From: Massilia sp. H6
GTDB lineage: Bacteria > Pseudomonadota > Gammaproteobacteria > Burkholderiales > Burkholderiaceae_D
Reading direction: 5' to 3'
NCBI RefSeq assembly: GCF_024802625.1
Contig: NZ_CP103373.1
Coordinates: forward strand, 40,818-104,817
DNA length: 64,000 nucleotides
Part shown: positions 16,847-26,139 of the stretch, piece after piece
Layout: each line of letters begins with the position of its first letter
Position numbering within the stretch: position 1 is the first letter of the stretch
The notes under the pieces: generated by a model
What the model was told of the DNA's origin: nothing
The model's database searches: none
What the model saw: only the letters and a program-made list of their open reading frames with translations
Position numbers and translations under genes: made by a program

Positions 16847-18715
16847 ATGGCAAGAAAAAAATCGATGGACGGTGTCGTGGCGACGATCGAGCGACTGACC
16901 AATGAGACGCCCTGCCCGCTGCATCTTCGAAACACATTAAACAAGTATCTGTATCAGGAACACCTATTTGAGGGTGCGAGACCAGGAGGGCGCAGCGGTA
17001 AAGCCAGAAAACTTGGGCAGCTCCGCGGCCCGGACACAGACAACCTCGTACGCAACTTGCTCGATCTCGACGCGCTCTTCTTTGGAGAGACAAACACGGT
17101 GATCGACATCGTGACCGGAGAGATGAAGGCGAGCGACCTACATGACAAGCTCGATAACGTCGAGCGGAGCATGCGGCAACGCCTTGCGATATACGGATAC
17201 TGGCTGGACCGTATCTCATCTGCGCGGGCCGCCTTGGCCGATCCTACAACGAACCTGCGGGTCGACAGACTCGACGAGAAATTGTCGGTTGCCAGCCGCG
17301 CCGGCGCGCAGAACATTCCCCCTTTCGCGCTGCAGGCGCTGCGGGTGCAAGAAGCAAGCGAAGCGCAAGCGCGGCGGGGGCCCCCAAGCGCGAGCGATTA
17401 TGTCGAACGCGCCGACGCCTATCTGGCCTTGGGCGACCTGGTGAACGCGGACCGAAACGCCTGTCTGGCCATCGAGGTCGACCCTGCCTCATCACGCGCC
17501 TGGTTTATTCGCGTGGCGGTCGGACTTCGACGCCGGCGATCTGCAATGCGATCCTTTCATCAGAAGCGGATGGAAGCTCAGGAATGCGCTGAACCCCTAT
17601 CGGCGCATGAACAATGGGCGCTCGAGGAAGCCGACGAGGCGGCCGGTGATGCGTGGGAACATCAGCGCGCTCTGGATGCAATCCTTCCCCAAGCCATCTT
17701 GCATTGGCCAATGGAAGGGACGCGACGCGCGCACAACAATCTATGGAGACAGGTGCGGGATTTATTCGTCGCGCGAATGTTCTCCATCGCTGTGCATGAT
17801 GTCCTGCGCGCCGGCGCGTGGCGCCAGTGGGCGTCTCTGAATGGACTGGAGCCGGAGTGGGAACTCGAGCAACAGAAGCACCCCTATCTGCCAAGCACTG
17901 AATCCACAGAAAACAGCCCATTCACCGCAGAGGACACACATGCCATTTCTAACCTTCTAGTTGCCTACGATGACAAGCCGCGCGAGTTCTTCGAGTTTCT
18001 CGAGGACGGCCGCATCGCCACTGATTTCCGTCTATTCCACCTTCGCTACGTCCTGCGAATGGGAGGCTGCGACGCGCATTGGGCCAGGCTGCGGACGTCC
18101 GTTGCGCAAAGCCCATTGGAGTGGCAGGCGGATCATCTGATGAACGATCCGTCGATTGCTAAACTGTGGCAGTTGCATTGGTGCCGACAGGGCGACTCGC
18201 CGGCGCTGATGCAGTCCTACACAAACTGGTTTCGAAAAACGCAAGCACATAACGATGGTCGCTCCCGTCATCTCTTGTTGCGACAGTACGCGTATCTCTT
18301 TCACTATCAATTCGCGCGTCGACAGTTTGATCTGTGCGGCGAGGCCGCCGCGAGCGCACTGGCCCTGTACGAGGGCGCTGAGAAGCTGGACGCGTGGTTT
18401 GGTGACGTTCGGCATCCCTACGACGCCTCAATCGGCATGCCGCTTCATCATGTCGTGTATTGGGAATATCTCGCAGCGATCGCCGCGGTCGAGCAGCGCA
18501 GGCAGGGGGGTGCATTGTCGCAGCAAGCGCAAGCGATACTGGCTCATGCCGACCGTTGGCGAGCTAGATTTTCGAAACACCCCCAATGTTTCTGGACGGC
18601 CTCCGAGGAGTACGAGGGCGGCGGCGGCGAAGACTGGCCCGAACCGCCGTACGGAATCGATTTGCGCCTAGCAGATAGTTGGGCGGAAGAAGCGCATGCC
18701 GTCCCGATTGACTGA
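16847..18715 (+). CDS. Large TPR-containing protein of unknown function
   Basis: A 622-residue, largely helical, soluble protein with no signal peptide. At least one tetratricopeptide repeat is clear at ~180-216 (DYVERADAYLALGDLVNADRNACLAIEVDPAS), with the Ala/Gly/Ala and Pro positions of the consensus. The rest contains many Trp residues and helical pairs that could be degenerate repeats. TPR scaffolds hold protein partners. It is convergent with the VIT/vWA gene 82 bp away. The N-terminus (MARKKSMDG) is preceded by a purine-rich GGAGCAATCAA. Catalytic motifs are not seen. Confidence 0.75.
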   Translation: MARKKSMDGVVATIERLTNETPCPLHLRNTLNKYLYQEHLFEGARPGGRSGKARKLGQLRGPDTDNLVRNLLDLDALFFGETNTVIDIVTGEMKASDLHDKLDNVERSMRQRLAIYGYWLDRISSARAALADPTTNLRVDRLDEKLSVASRAGAQNIPPFALQALRVQEASEAQARRGPPSASDYVERADAYLALGDLVNADRNACLAIEVDPASSRAWFIRVAVGLRRRRSAMRSFHQKRMEAQECAEPLSAHEQWALEEADEAAGDAWEHQRALDAILPQAILHWPMEGTRRAHNNLWRQVRDLFVARMFSIAVHDVLRAGAWRQWASLNGLEPEWELEQQKHPYLPSTESTENSPFTAEDTHAISNLLVAYDDKPREFFEFLEDGRIATDFRLFHLRYVLRMGGCDAHWARLRTSVAQSPLEWQADHLMNDPSIAKLWQLHWCRQGDSPALMQSYTNWFRKTQAHNDGRSRHLLLRQYAYLFHYQFARRQFDLCGEAAASALALYEGAEKLDAWFGDVRHPYDASIGMPLHHVVYWEYLAAIAAVEQRRQGGALSQQAQAILAHADRWRARFSKHPQCFWTASEEYEGGGGEDWPEPPYGIDLRLADSWAEEAHAVPID

Positions 18716-18797
18716 CCTCGAGGAAGGAGACGACATAGATCCTGGCAGCGCCTTCGCCGCTTTATCTGCGCAACATATCGCCATACCGACGATCGCG

Positions 18798-21056
18798 CTA
18801 ATCCGCGCGTCGGCGCAGGAACGCGGGGATGTCATGTGGCTTGGGATCGGCGCTCCGCGCGTCATACGCCCGAAGCGCAATGGCTAGGACGCGTTGCTCC
18901 AAGTCAGGCTCTGACGAGTCGCCCGTCCTGGCGGTCATGCGCAGTATGGTCTTGAACATCCGCCTGGCGATGGCGTCGGAACGCATGCGCTTGACCAACA
19001 CAGCGACGAAGGACTGGATGACATCCGATTCGGGAAACCCATCCGTGACGACTTGGCGCAGTTCCTCAACCACCTGCGTTGGCAGATCAGCGGAAAGCGC
19101 GTCAAGCGACGTCGTTGATAGCCCAGCCGCGCCGGCGCGAACCAGATCTACGCCGACGGTCTCGGCGAAACGACGCAGGGTGTCGCGATATAGATAGCGC
19201 GACCCCAGCGCAGGCTTAGCACGCAGGAAAGCCGGAACTTCATAGTGGTCGACCGAGTCCCGCGCAAGCATCAGCGGGGGGGAGGATTCTTCGCGTCGCC
19301 ACACCGCCGGCTGACGCGCCGATTGCGACGACACCTGGATGCCAAGGCCGCCCCATCCCGCTGGAAGCATCTGTGCAACCGTGCGCAGCGTTGGCATCAC
19401 AAGGGCTTTGTCGGCGCCTTCGCGCCGGTGCACCAGCACCAGATTGGTCGTCGCGTCAACCAGTTCATAACGCAACGCCAAGGCATGCCGTTCCGACGGC
19501 GCAAGCTCGTCCATGCGCGCGGCGGCCGCAACCCGCGCCAATGTATCGCCCTCAACGGGAATCGCGTTGATCGGCACGCTCATCTCACGCGCGTCGCCCG
19601 CGTGCTCGCACCAGCTCAGTTTGGCGCCAGTAGGATATTCAGCAAAGCCGGCGAACTGGTGTATTGTCTCACCGCGGAACACAACCCGAGCCGGCTTACA
19701 CTGCCAGACGGGGGCGCCGGTCCACGCCACCTTGACGTCGCGCACCGGCGCCCGGCGCATGCGCCGGAACATCCTCAGTACCGCTCCCTGCACCTCGCAA
19801 TCAGCCGCGGCCAGCTCGCATGCGCCGCCGGTTCGCCGAGCCAACGAGTGCAACAAGCTCGACGCAGGCGCACTGCCGATGCCGACCGCAAATACACGCT
19901 GCCCAGCCTGCTCGGCGCTGGCGATCAAAGCGTCCGCTTCCCAAACATCGCCGTCTGTGATGAGCAAAATGTCTGCGTCGTATGGCTGCCCAAGGGCGAA
20001 GGTCGACAACAGCGCCCGTTTGATTTCCGTCCCGCCCATGTCGGCCTGCGTGGCCGCACTCCACTCACTGGCCCTCTTGACGGCGCGCGGCGTCGTAGCC
20101 AACAGCGAGCCGCTGAAATGCCTCACCTCACTGCCAAAGCAGCTGAAGCTGAAGCTGTCCTCAGGCTCTAGGCGGCTCAGCACCTCATGCACAGCTTGCC
20201 GGGCTGCGGCGATGCGGTCGCCGTTCATCGACCCTGAGCAATCGATCAGGATCTTCACATTCAAGGGGGTTTCGGCCGACGAATCGTCGTGAACCGGACA
20301 GAAGCTGGCAAGCGCCACGTATCCGTCCCCATCCCTTCCGAACGTCGAGACCGACCTCCCGGCCAGACCGTCAGCCAACAGTACGAAGTCGCGATCCAAC
20401 CGGGCGCCATCGTGCAAAGAGATGACCACGGATTCCTCGGCGCTCTGAACCGACATGCCATGCGACGGTGAACTCAACTCCGCGCCCGCGATATCTCCAT
20501 AGAGGCGAATGCGCAGCGAGAATGGATGTTCCGCCAACAGGTCGGTCAGCGGCTCCTGATGCGGCTGCAGGCCCGCCGAGCGCGCATCGCCGTAACGTGG
20601 ACCGATTACAGTCGGGACGACCAGCCGCACGTGGCCTTGCGCGAACGACAGTAGCCGCGCATAACGAAAGCGAACGATGCCCTGCTCACCCGGCAGCAAA
20701 TTGCCGACATTGACGGTATGGATGCCGTCGGCAGCCCGCTCAACCATCAGCGCCGAGTCACCAGCTTCGAGCGCGCCTTCGTATCGACGTTCAGCCTCCG
20801 CTTTGGCGGCGACCACGCCCTCCAGCACCCTCTCTCCGAGCACGAACTCCACGCCGAGCAGCACCGCATCCCACGGTATCGGGAAGGTATACACGGCTTC
20901 GACACTCACCTCACTGGCATTGACGTAACACTGCTCGATGGCCAATTCGAACAAGAGCCCTCGCACGCTGCCGTCGGCGCGCACCGATCGCAAGACCGAG
21001 GAATGAAGTCGACCATGACGAGGCATGGACGCATCACGAAGCTGGACGATACTCAT
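18798..21056 (-). CDS. VIT and von Willebrand factor A domain protein
   Basis: A 752-residue cytoplasmic-type protein. Residues ~10-150 form a VIT domain (vault/inter-alpha-trypsin), including the typical AVYTFPIPWDAVLLGVEF strand pair and the later LPGEQGIVRFRYARLL. Residues ~265-440 are a vWA domain with a full metal-dependent adhesion site: Asp272-x-Ser274-x-Ser276 in DCSGSMNG, Thr343 in GGTEI and Asp368 in ITDGD. The C-terminal ~250 residues are helical and unassigned. No signal peptide or anchor is present, so it likely binds partners inside the cell. Its ATG overlaps the stop of the MerR-like gene, so the two form an operon. Confidence 0.9.
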   Translation of the reverse strand: MSIVQLRDASMPRHGRLHSSVLRSVRADGSVRGLLFELAIEQCYVNASEVSVEAVYTFPIPWDAVLLGVEFVLGERVLEGVVAAKAEAERRYEGALEAGDSALMVERAADGIHTVNVGNLLPGEQGIVRFRYARLLSFAQGHVRLVVPTVIGPRYGDARSAGLQPHQEPLTDLLAEHPFSLRIRLYGDIAGAELSSPSHGMSVQSAEESVVISLHDGARLDRDFVLLADGLAGRSVSTFGRDGDGYVALASFCPVHDDSSAETPLNVKILIDCSGSMNGDRIAAARQAVHEVLSRLEPEDSFSFSCFGSEVRHFSGSLLATTPRAVKRASEWSAATQADMGGTEIKRALLSTFALGQPYDADILLITDGDVWEADALIASAEQAGQRVFAVGIGSAPASSLLHSLARRTGGACELAAADCEVQGAVLRMFRRMRRAPVRDVKVAWTGAPVWQCKPARVVFRGETIHQFAGFAEYPTGAKLSWCEHAGDAREMSVPINAIPVEGDTLARVAAAARMDELAPSERHALALRYELVDATTNLVLVHRREGADKALVMPTLRTVAQMLPAGWGGLGIQVSSQSARQPAVWRREESSPPLMLARDSVDHYEVPAFLRAKPALGSRYLYRDTLRRFAETVGVDLVRAGAAGLSTTSLDALSADLPTQVVEELRQVVTDGFPESDVIQSFVAVLVKRMRSDAIARRMFKTILRMTARTGDSSEPDLEQRVLAIALRAYDARSADPKPHDIPAFLRRRAD

Positions 21057-21475
21057 ACTGGCGGATCCTCCTGTTGAATCTGTTCGAACGCGGACATGAC
21101 GGCCGCGAAAAACCGACGAGTCTGCTCTAACGACAAGCGCGCGATCGTCGGGTTAAGCCTAACCTCGACTCCCTCCGCGACCACCAGATGACTCCAGACC
21201 TCGACCGTCCCGGCACGGTTGCCCGGGACGGTCGGCGGTTGACCAGCTTGGTCCAGGAGCTCACGGACGCGCTCAAGCGACAAACCTGCGTGCGTCCAGC
21301 GCCGCACGCTCAGCAACTGTTCAAGGTGGCGTTGCCCGTAGCGCGCCGCCCGGGTTTCCCCATCCGGCCTATCCACTAGTCCGATTTGCATGTAATACCT
21401 GACCGTCCGCTTTGGCAGATCCGTCAGGATACATAGCTCATCGATACTAAATTCCTTGCTATCGGCTGGCGTCAT
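21053..21475 (-). CDS. MerR-family transcriptional regulator
   Basis: A 140-residue protein with an N-terminal MerR winged helix-turn-helix (FSIDELCILTDLPKRTVRYYMQIGLVDRP, then RYGQRHLEQLLSVRRWTHAGLSLERVRELL), followed by ~65 residues that may sense a ligand or bind a partner. No Cys cluster is visible, so it is not a metal sensor of the classical type. It overlaps the VIT/vWA gene by 4 bp (ATGA) and precedes it; MerR plus VIT/vWA pairs recur on proteobacterial plasmids. It probably regulates its own operon. Confidence 0.9.
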   Translation of the reverse strand: MTPADSKEFSIDELCILTDLPKRTVRYYMQIGLVDRPDGETRAARYGQRHLEQLLSVRRWTHAGLSLERVRELLDQAGQPPTVPGNRAGTVEVWSHLVVAEGVEVRLNPTIARLSLEQTRRFFAAVMSAFEQIQQEDPPV

Positions 21476-21719
21476 TGTGTTCTCCCCGCCCTGTTCGCTG
21501 ATGGGATCAAGATCGGGCGCCTCTCAATTATGTGACAGTACTTTATAACAGTAGAACTGTCAATAAATAGGAGCGCATCGGCGGTGTAGTTGCGCCGCCT
21601 GCGTAGTCATCACGCCTGTCCCGTCCATCCTTACGGCACCGCCCGTCTGACGTGACCATCGGTTGCACCTTATCAACAGCAGTAATTGCCTAACAGATTA
21701 GGCTTTTCGTACGCAGCTA

Positions 21720-21739
21720 CCCCTGCCCAATAGCAGGGG
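21720..21739 (+). promoter_or_regulatory. GC-rich hairpin upstream of the CD38-like gene
   Basis: CCCCTGC and GCAGGGG can pair around a 6-nt loop, 34 bp before the toxin start. No T-run follows, so it is not a classical terminator. It may lie in the leader mRNA and restrict translation; that is speculation. Confidence 0.4.
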
Positions 21740-21772
21740 CTGTCCACGACAACGATTGCTAGACCACGGAAT

Positions 21773-22516
21773 ATGAAAGATCTCACTGCGGAAAAGCCGT
21801 TTCCCGAAACGTCCGTTCAGATGCTTGCCACCGAGCGGGATACCGCGTTTTTTTGGTCCGGAAAAACCCACGGTATCGGTGGACAGGATCGGGCGGCGGA
21901 GATTGCAAAAGCAGCGAACGGTACGACGCTTGAGATGACTCTTGCCAAACGAGGCATCATCCCGCCCGTGGCCACATCCGACAATAAGGTTGAGGTGGCA
22001 GAGTGGTGGGCCAAGGCCTCAGCAGACTATGCGACCGGGGCATCCGGGGCCGTACGTGTTGTGCTAGGTGAGAAGCTGCGTGAAAGGAATGTCTGGGAGA
22101 CGAAGGAATTACCAGCTTTAAAAGAAAATGTCCGCGTCACACGCATCGTCGCAATCGACCCTGCCACCCAAAAGGAAACCGTGCTGTTCGATCGATCCGC
22201 GGAAGCTTTACGTCACCAAGCAGGCGTCGATCAGAACCGAGCAGCGCCAGACATCCACCACCGTGCTGCGCTCGCCTTTGCACACGAATCACAGGAAAAA
22301 GCCGTCAAACAACATCCAACCTTGGCTGGCGCGTACGCGGCGATGACAGTTATCGAAAAGCAGACGCATGCCTCGGGACTCACCATCGAACAGCAGACCA
22401 AGGTGGTCGCCGCCGCACGCGAAAACATTGCCAAAAATATCCAACAGGGACAATATCCTGATGTAAAAATTCGTGAAAAGCACGAAGTTGTTACCGAACA
22501 CGCCCGGGAACGCTAA
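21773..22516 (+). CDS. ADP-ribosyl cyclase (CD38-like) NAD-consuming protein with C-terminal export-type module
   Basis: A 247-residue protein. Residues ~22-130 show the pattern of the CD38/ADP-ribosyl cyclase fold: FFWSG (Trp28) for CD38 LLWSR, TTLEMTL (Glu54) for FTLEDTL, EWWAKASADYATGASGAVRVVLG (Trp78/79) for [22 protein letters not shown], and ERNVWETKELPALK (Glu112) for NSTFGSVEVHNLQ, where the CD38 Glu is catalytic. These enzymes hydrolyse or cyclise NAD+. Residues 181-247 (HPTLAGAYAAM... to the ARER tail) form a helical module shared with the LPD7 protein at 53565. There is no signal peptide. The ribosome binding site is weak (CACGGA), unlike that of the downstream gene. The fold assignment is my own pattern match, with no structure search done; the toxin role is inference. 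Confidence 0.72.
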   Translation: MKDLTAEKPFPETSVQMLATERDTAFFWSGKTHGIGGQDRAAEIAKAANGTTLEMTLAKRGIIPPVATSDNKVEVAEWWAKASADYATGASGAVRVVLGEKLRERNVWETKELPALKENVRVTRIVAIDPATQKETVLFDRSAEALRHQAGVDQNRAAPDIHHRAALAFAHESQEKAVKQHPTLAGAYAAMTVIEKQTHASGLTIEQQTKVVAAARENIAKNIQQGQYPDVKIREKHEVVTEHARER

Positions 22517-22578
22517 CCCACCTTTTCACGGTCCATCCAGACTACTAGAACACGATCATTCATCTTGAAGGAGGGGTT

Positions 22579-22827
22579 ATGATTTTAAATGTCGACCGCG
22601 GCCATATTTACGTCCAGCTTGGCGAAAAGACCGCTACGATTCCCGGCGAAATGTTTCTCCCGGACGATGGGAAGATGGGCTTTGTGGTTGCGCTCAACCA
22701 GGTTGACTACTGGGATCCGAAATCCGCGAAGCAACCAATCTCATCCGCAGAGCTCGCAGCCATTGTCGAGGATATTAAAGCTGAGTTCGCGAAGGGCGGT
22801 CATACCGCCGAGTTCGAGTGGGACTGA
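22579..22827 (+). CDS. Imm74-like small immunity protein
   Basis: An 82-residue acidic protein 62 bp downstream of the CD38-like gene, preceded by a very strong Shine-Dalgarno (GGAGG). The layout resembles Imm74-type immunity proteins: an N-terminal beta pair (MILNVDRGHIYVQLGEKTATIPGE), a central FVVALNQVDYWDP with the typical Trp-Asp-Pro, the linker PISSAELAAIVEDIKAEF helix and a final short strand with acidic residues (AEFEWD). By position and ribosome-binding strength it is the likely antidote to the upstream NAD-consuming protein. The family resemblance is from memory and needs a profile search. Confidence 0.65.
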   Translation: MILNVDRGHIYVQLGEKTATIPGEMFLPDDGKMGFVVALNQVDYWDPKSAKQPISSAELAAIVEDIKAEFAKGGHTAEFEWD

Positions 22828-23039
22828 CGCATAGGTTTGTTCGTCTCGCTCGTCTGTATTCGCGCTGCAGCATGATCCGCGCGGAGGCGGCATCCAGCAT
22901 CCTGGCATTCCACCGGGCCGAGCGTGCCTTTTCGCACAAACATCCAAATAGCGGTGCTCACGATGCTGGCGGCCTCTGTGCAGGGACCGCCAGCTCGCCG
23001 TCCGTACCAAACGCACCGCGATAACTGTGCTCTTCTAAT

Positions 23040-24357
23040 CCGACCGCCTGTCTTCTGAATGGCCCTTGGTCATCGATGAGCGCGCCGTGCGCCGTGCGCC
23101 GTGGTCTGAACCTGCTCGCCTCGGGGCTCGGTGCTGAATGCACCTGTGAGACGCCGCCTCAACTGATGTCGCTCCGTATCGATCGACGGCATGGTCTGAA
23201 CAAACTTCCGGATTGTCGCCGCTAGGGTGTCCAGGGGCTCGGTCAGCCGGCTGGAGTGTCTTCCATCCCGGCCAGCCCCTCCTGAAGCTGCAGGAGCGCG
23301 AGTTCGCGGCTGTCGCAGGTCATGCTCGGCGCCACTGTCTCGTCCCATACCCTCAGGTGCATGCGCCTGCAGAAGCGCTTGAGCTGGTCGTCGGTCATGA
23401 ACCACATCGAGTCGGGACACGTCTCGCATACGGGCGATGGCAATGGACGGCGCATCGAAGTTAGATTTCTCAAGACCGGACTGATATACAGCGGCTGCGC
23501 GTTGTCCGGCGCGGACCCGCGCTGCGTCGAGTCTGTCGTATTCGGGTGGTGCATTGGGTTGCTCCGCATAGGAAAGAACTGTGTTCTCTAGGGCTATGGC
23601 TGCGTTCAGCCAGGCGCTTCGCACCACAAGCTACCGTTGCTTGATGCAAGCTTCCCACGCTTGCTCGCCCACGGATCGGCCGCTGGCTACAGCAAGCAAT
23701 TCTTCGGCCGCCTCCCTGATGCGCGCTGTCTTCACACGTGGTACCCGCGGCGGCGGCCGGTCATCTCCCCGCTCGATATGACGCACGACGCTCTTTTTCC
23801 GCCTTGCGCACGACGCCGCGCGCGGATCTCGGCGTGGCTTCGGCCTCAATACCTTGATCGCGCATTTCACGCGCGAAGGAGTCGCGCCAGTCCTGCAGGT
23901 CGGCCTTTCGGGGGGTGAGTCTCCTCCCGTCGAATCCGGATATCCTAACGCTCAGGTGGACATGCGGATGCGGCTCGTCCGTATGCAGGGCGAACACGTA
24001 TTCGTGGTTTGCGCTGAAAACGCTTTTTGCGAATCTTCGCGCCGCTGTGAGAACCGCCGTTTCCGGCGTACCTTCGGGCATCGAAAGCACAAAGTGCATG
24101 GTGTCGCGCCGATTTTTGCGGGGAGGCGAACTGTCGATGTCATCGCAACACTGTCCAAACAGATCCCGGACTGCTTCCTTATCGCCTAATACGTTCCACG
24201 GTCGGTTTCTAACTTGAGCCGGCGTTGCGCGAGATGTAGCTCAGGTGCGCCCGAATATGATGCGCGCCTCGTCCAAACCTGTGATCTTTACTATCACTTC
24301 CGGACGTCGTTTCGCCCCGCGGCCGGCTCTGGACCGGAGGTTTCCCGTATTGTTCAC
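23040..24357 (-). pseudogene. Decayed MobA/VirD2-type conjugative relaxase
   Basis: Several frames together give a relaxase. It appears to start at GTG 24357 (VNNTGNLRSRAG, then RRPEVIVKITG), with frame breaks near 24.25 and 24.2 kb. A good stretch at 23761-24099 contains MHFVLSMPEGT and the metal-binding HTDEPHPHVHLSV (three His in the H-x-D-x4-H-x-H pattern). The C-terminal pieces (TARIREAAEELLAVASG, LNAAIALENTVLSYAEQP, WFMTDDQLKRFCRRMHLRVWDE) lie in changing frames. No intact protein can be made, so nicking at oriT by this gene is impossible. Confidence 0.82.
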
Positions 24358-24421
24358 CTTCGCCGAGCACGCCCGCCGGCGAGTGCGGAGTCGAGCGCGT
24401 GTTCCGCTTCGATAAGTGACA

Positions 24422-24910
24422 TCAATCTGCTCTCCATGACCGGCGGTTGGCCCGCACTAGCGCTCTAATGGCTCGTCGCGTCGCCGTGATCTTGACCGAC
24501 AGCTCCGCCAGCCTGTCGAGTCGTACGCGCTCGTTCTTGAAATATGCCTCATCCAAGCGCCGCGCAATTTGATTGATGTTGCGTCCGATCGCACCGAGCC
24601 ACGTGTGTTGGCCTCGATGGTCGGCAGCTCATGTTCCGAGAAGACAGGGTGACGCATCAGGTTGGACTGTATGAGAAAACTGGTCCATCGGCTGAACGAC
24701 ATGCCCTTCTCTGTCGCTCGTTCGCTCGCTGCTTTCATCAGAAATACGGGCATCCATACCGTTTTGCGCCCGAGACTTTCCTCACCCGGATTAGCCGCAA
24801 CCAAGGATGATTTGGCATCGCCCTTCGCTTTGGACTGGATCGGCTGCTGTTCGCAGCTTTCTAACAACTGGTACAGGGCGAGTCGCAGCAGCTCCGATTC
24901 TGAGACGCCG
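24422..24910 (-). pseudogene. Decayed mobC (relaxosome accessory protein)
   Basis: The upstream part reads GVSESELLRLALYQLLESC and RKTVWMPVFLMKAASERATEKGMSFSRWTSFLIQSNL. After a frame change near 24.6 kb it continues TWLGAIGRNINQIARRLDEAYFKNERVRLDRLAELSVKI, the conserved MobC C-terminus (the GxNxNQIAR motif). The N-terminus is cut exactly at the IS3 element border (24910/24911). It lies immediately upstream of the relaxase relic, as in functional mob operons. Confidence 0.82.
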
Positions 24911-24970
24911 TGAATCGCCACGACTATCGTAGACACTTCTGACCCATAATGTCGGGCACAAGGAGAAGAT

Positions 24971-25249
24971 ATGAGCGGTAAGCGGTACACAGAAGAGTTC
25001 AAGATTGCAGCGATCAAGCAGGTGGCGCAGGGCGGTCACCCACCGAGCGAAGTAGCGGCGCGGCTCGGGATAAGCATTCATAGCCTCTACGCTTGGACGA
25101 AGCGCTACGGCGTGCCTGAGACGGAGCGCAAGGCCGTCGATGCCCAGGCCGACGAGATGAGGCGCCTGAAGGCCGAGCTCAAGCGCGTCACGGAGGAGCG
25201 TGACATATTGAAAAAAGCCGCGGTGTACTTTGCCAAGACGTCCGGGTAA
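24971..25249 (+). CDS. IS3-group OrfA
   Basis: A 92-residue protein with a helix-turn-helix (PPSEVAARLGISIHSLYAWTKRYG) and a leucine-zipper segment (DEMRRLKAELKRVTEERDILKKAAVYFAK). The AAAAAAG run in its last third, with an open -1 frame reaching OrfB, indicates the usual frameshift fusion. Confidence 0.94.
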   Translation: MSGKRYTEEFKIAAIKQVAQGGHPPSEVAARLGISIHSLYAWTKRYGVPETERKAVDAQADEMRRLKAELKRVTEERDILKKAAVYFAKTSG

Positions 25250-25287
25250 GGTACACCTTAATTGCTGAGTTACAGGACCAGTTCCCG

Positions 25288-26121
25288 GTGCGTCGGCTGT
25301 GCAAAGTGCTCGAGGTGCATCCGAGCGGCTTCTATGCCTGGAGTCTGAACCCCGAAAGCCGTCGCACCAAAGAAGACAAGCGCCTTCTGGTTTCAATCAA
25401 GGAATCGTGGCTGGAAAGCGGCAGCGTGTACGGCTACCGCAAAGTCAGCGACGACCTGCGCGAGCTCGGTGAGCAATGCGGCGTCAATCGCGTCCACCGT
25501 CTCATGAGGTCGGCCGGGTTTCGTTCGCAAACCGGTTACGCCAAGCGGAAATACAAACGAGGCGGCGCCCCTTCGCTGGTGGCGCCTAATCATCTACAGC
25601 GCCAATTCGACGTGCAGGAACCGAATCGGGTCTGGGTGACGGACATCACGTACATTCGCACTTACGAAGGGTGGCTTTATCTGGCCGTTGTACTGGACCT
25701 GTTTTCGCGTCAGGTGGTCGGCTGGTCGATGAGTTCTCGAATTGACCGCGAGCTGGCGATGAATGCGCTCTTGATGGCCGTCTGGCGTCGGCAACCCAAG
25801 AATGCAGTGATGGTGCATTCCGATCAGGGCAGCCAATTCAGTAGCTACGACTGGCGCGACTTCCTGGACGAGCATAACCTGCAGCAGAGCATGAGCCGAC
25901 GTGGGAACTGTCACGATAACGCCGTGGCCGAGAGCTTCTTCCAGCTCCTGAAAAGGGAACGAATCCGACGCAAGACCTACGGCACTCGGGAAGAGGCAAA
26001 GCAGGATGTCTTCGATTACATTGAGATGTTTTACAATCCAAAGCGCCGGCACAGCTTCAGCAATGACTTGTCGCCGGTCGAGTATGAAAAGCAGTATTTC
26101 AAGCGGCTCGCGAGTGTCTAG
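25288..26121 (+). CDS. IS3-group OrfB, DDE transposase
   Basis: A 277-residue protein as read from GTG 25288; the -1 fusion would add YTLIAELQDQFP upstream. HTH_21 region: YGYRKVSDDLRELGEQCGVNRVHRLM. DDE residues: Asp in VWVTDITYIRT, Asp in VHSDQGSQFSS, Glu in NAVAESFFQLLKRE, and the closing YNPKRRHSFSNDLSP. It appears intact. Confidence 0.95.
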   Translation: MRRLCKVLEVHPSGFYAWSLNPESRRTKEDKRLLVSIKESWLESGSVYGYRKVSDDLRELGEQCGVNRVHRLMRSAGFRSQTGYAKRKYKRGGAPSLVAPNHLQRQFDVQEPNRVWVTDITYIRTYEGWLYLAVVLDLFSRQVVGWSMSSRIDRELAMNALLMAVWRRQPKNAVMVHSDQGSQFSSYDWRDFLDEHNLQQSMSRRGNCHDNAVAESFFQLLKRERIRRKTYGTREEAKQDVFDYIEMFYNPKRRHSFSNDLSPVEYEKQYFKRLASV

Positions 26122-26139
26122 GAAACTCGTGGCGATTCA

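Larger units (their letters stand above)
24911..26139 (+). mobile_element. IS3-group insertion sequence (1229 bp) without target duplication
   Basis: The terminal inverted repeats are TGAATCGCCACGACTATCG / TGAATCGCCACGAGTTTCC. The 3-5 bp on either side do not match. On the left is the N-terminally cut mobC (reading left), on the right the N-terminally cut stbB (reading right). An adjacent deletion joined to IS activity therefore probably removed the intergenic region and both 5' ends. Confidence 0.88.
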
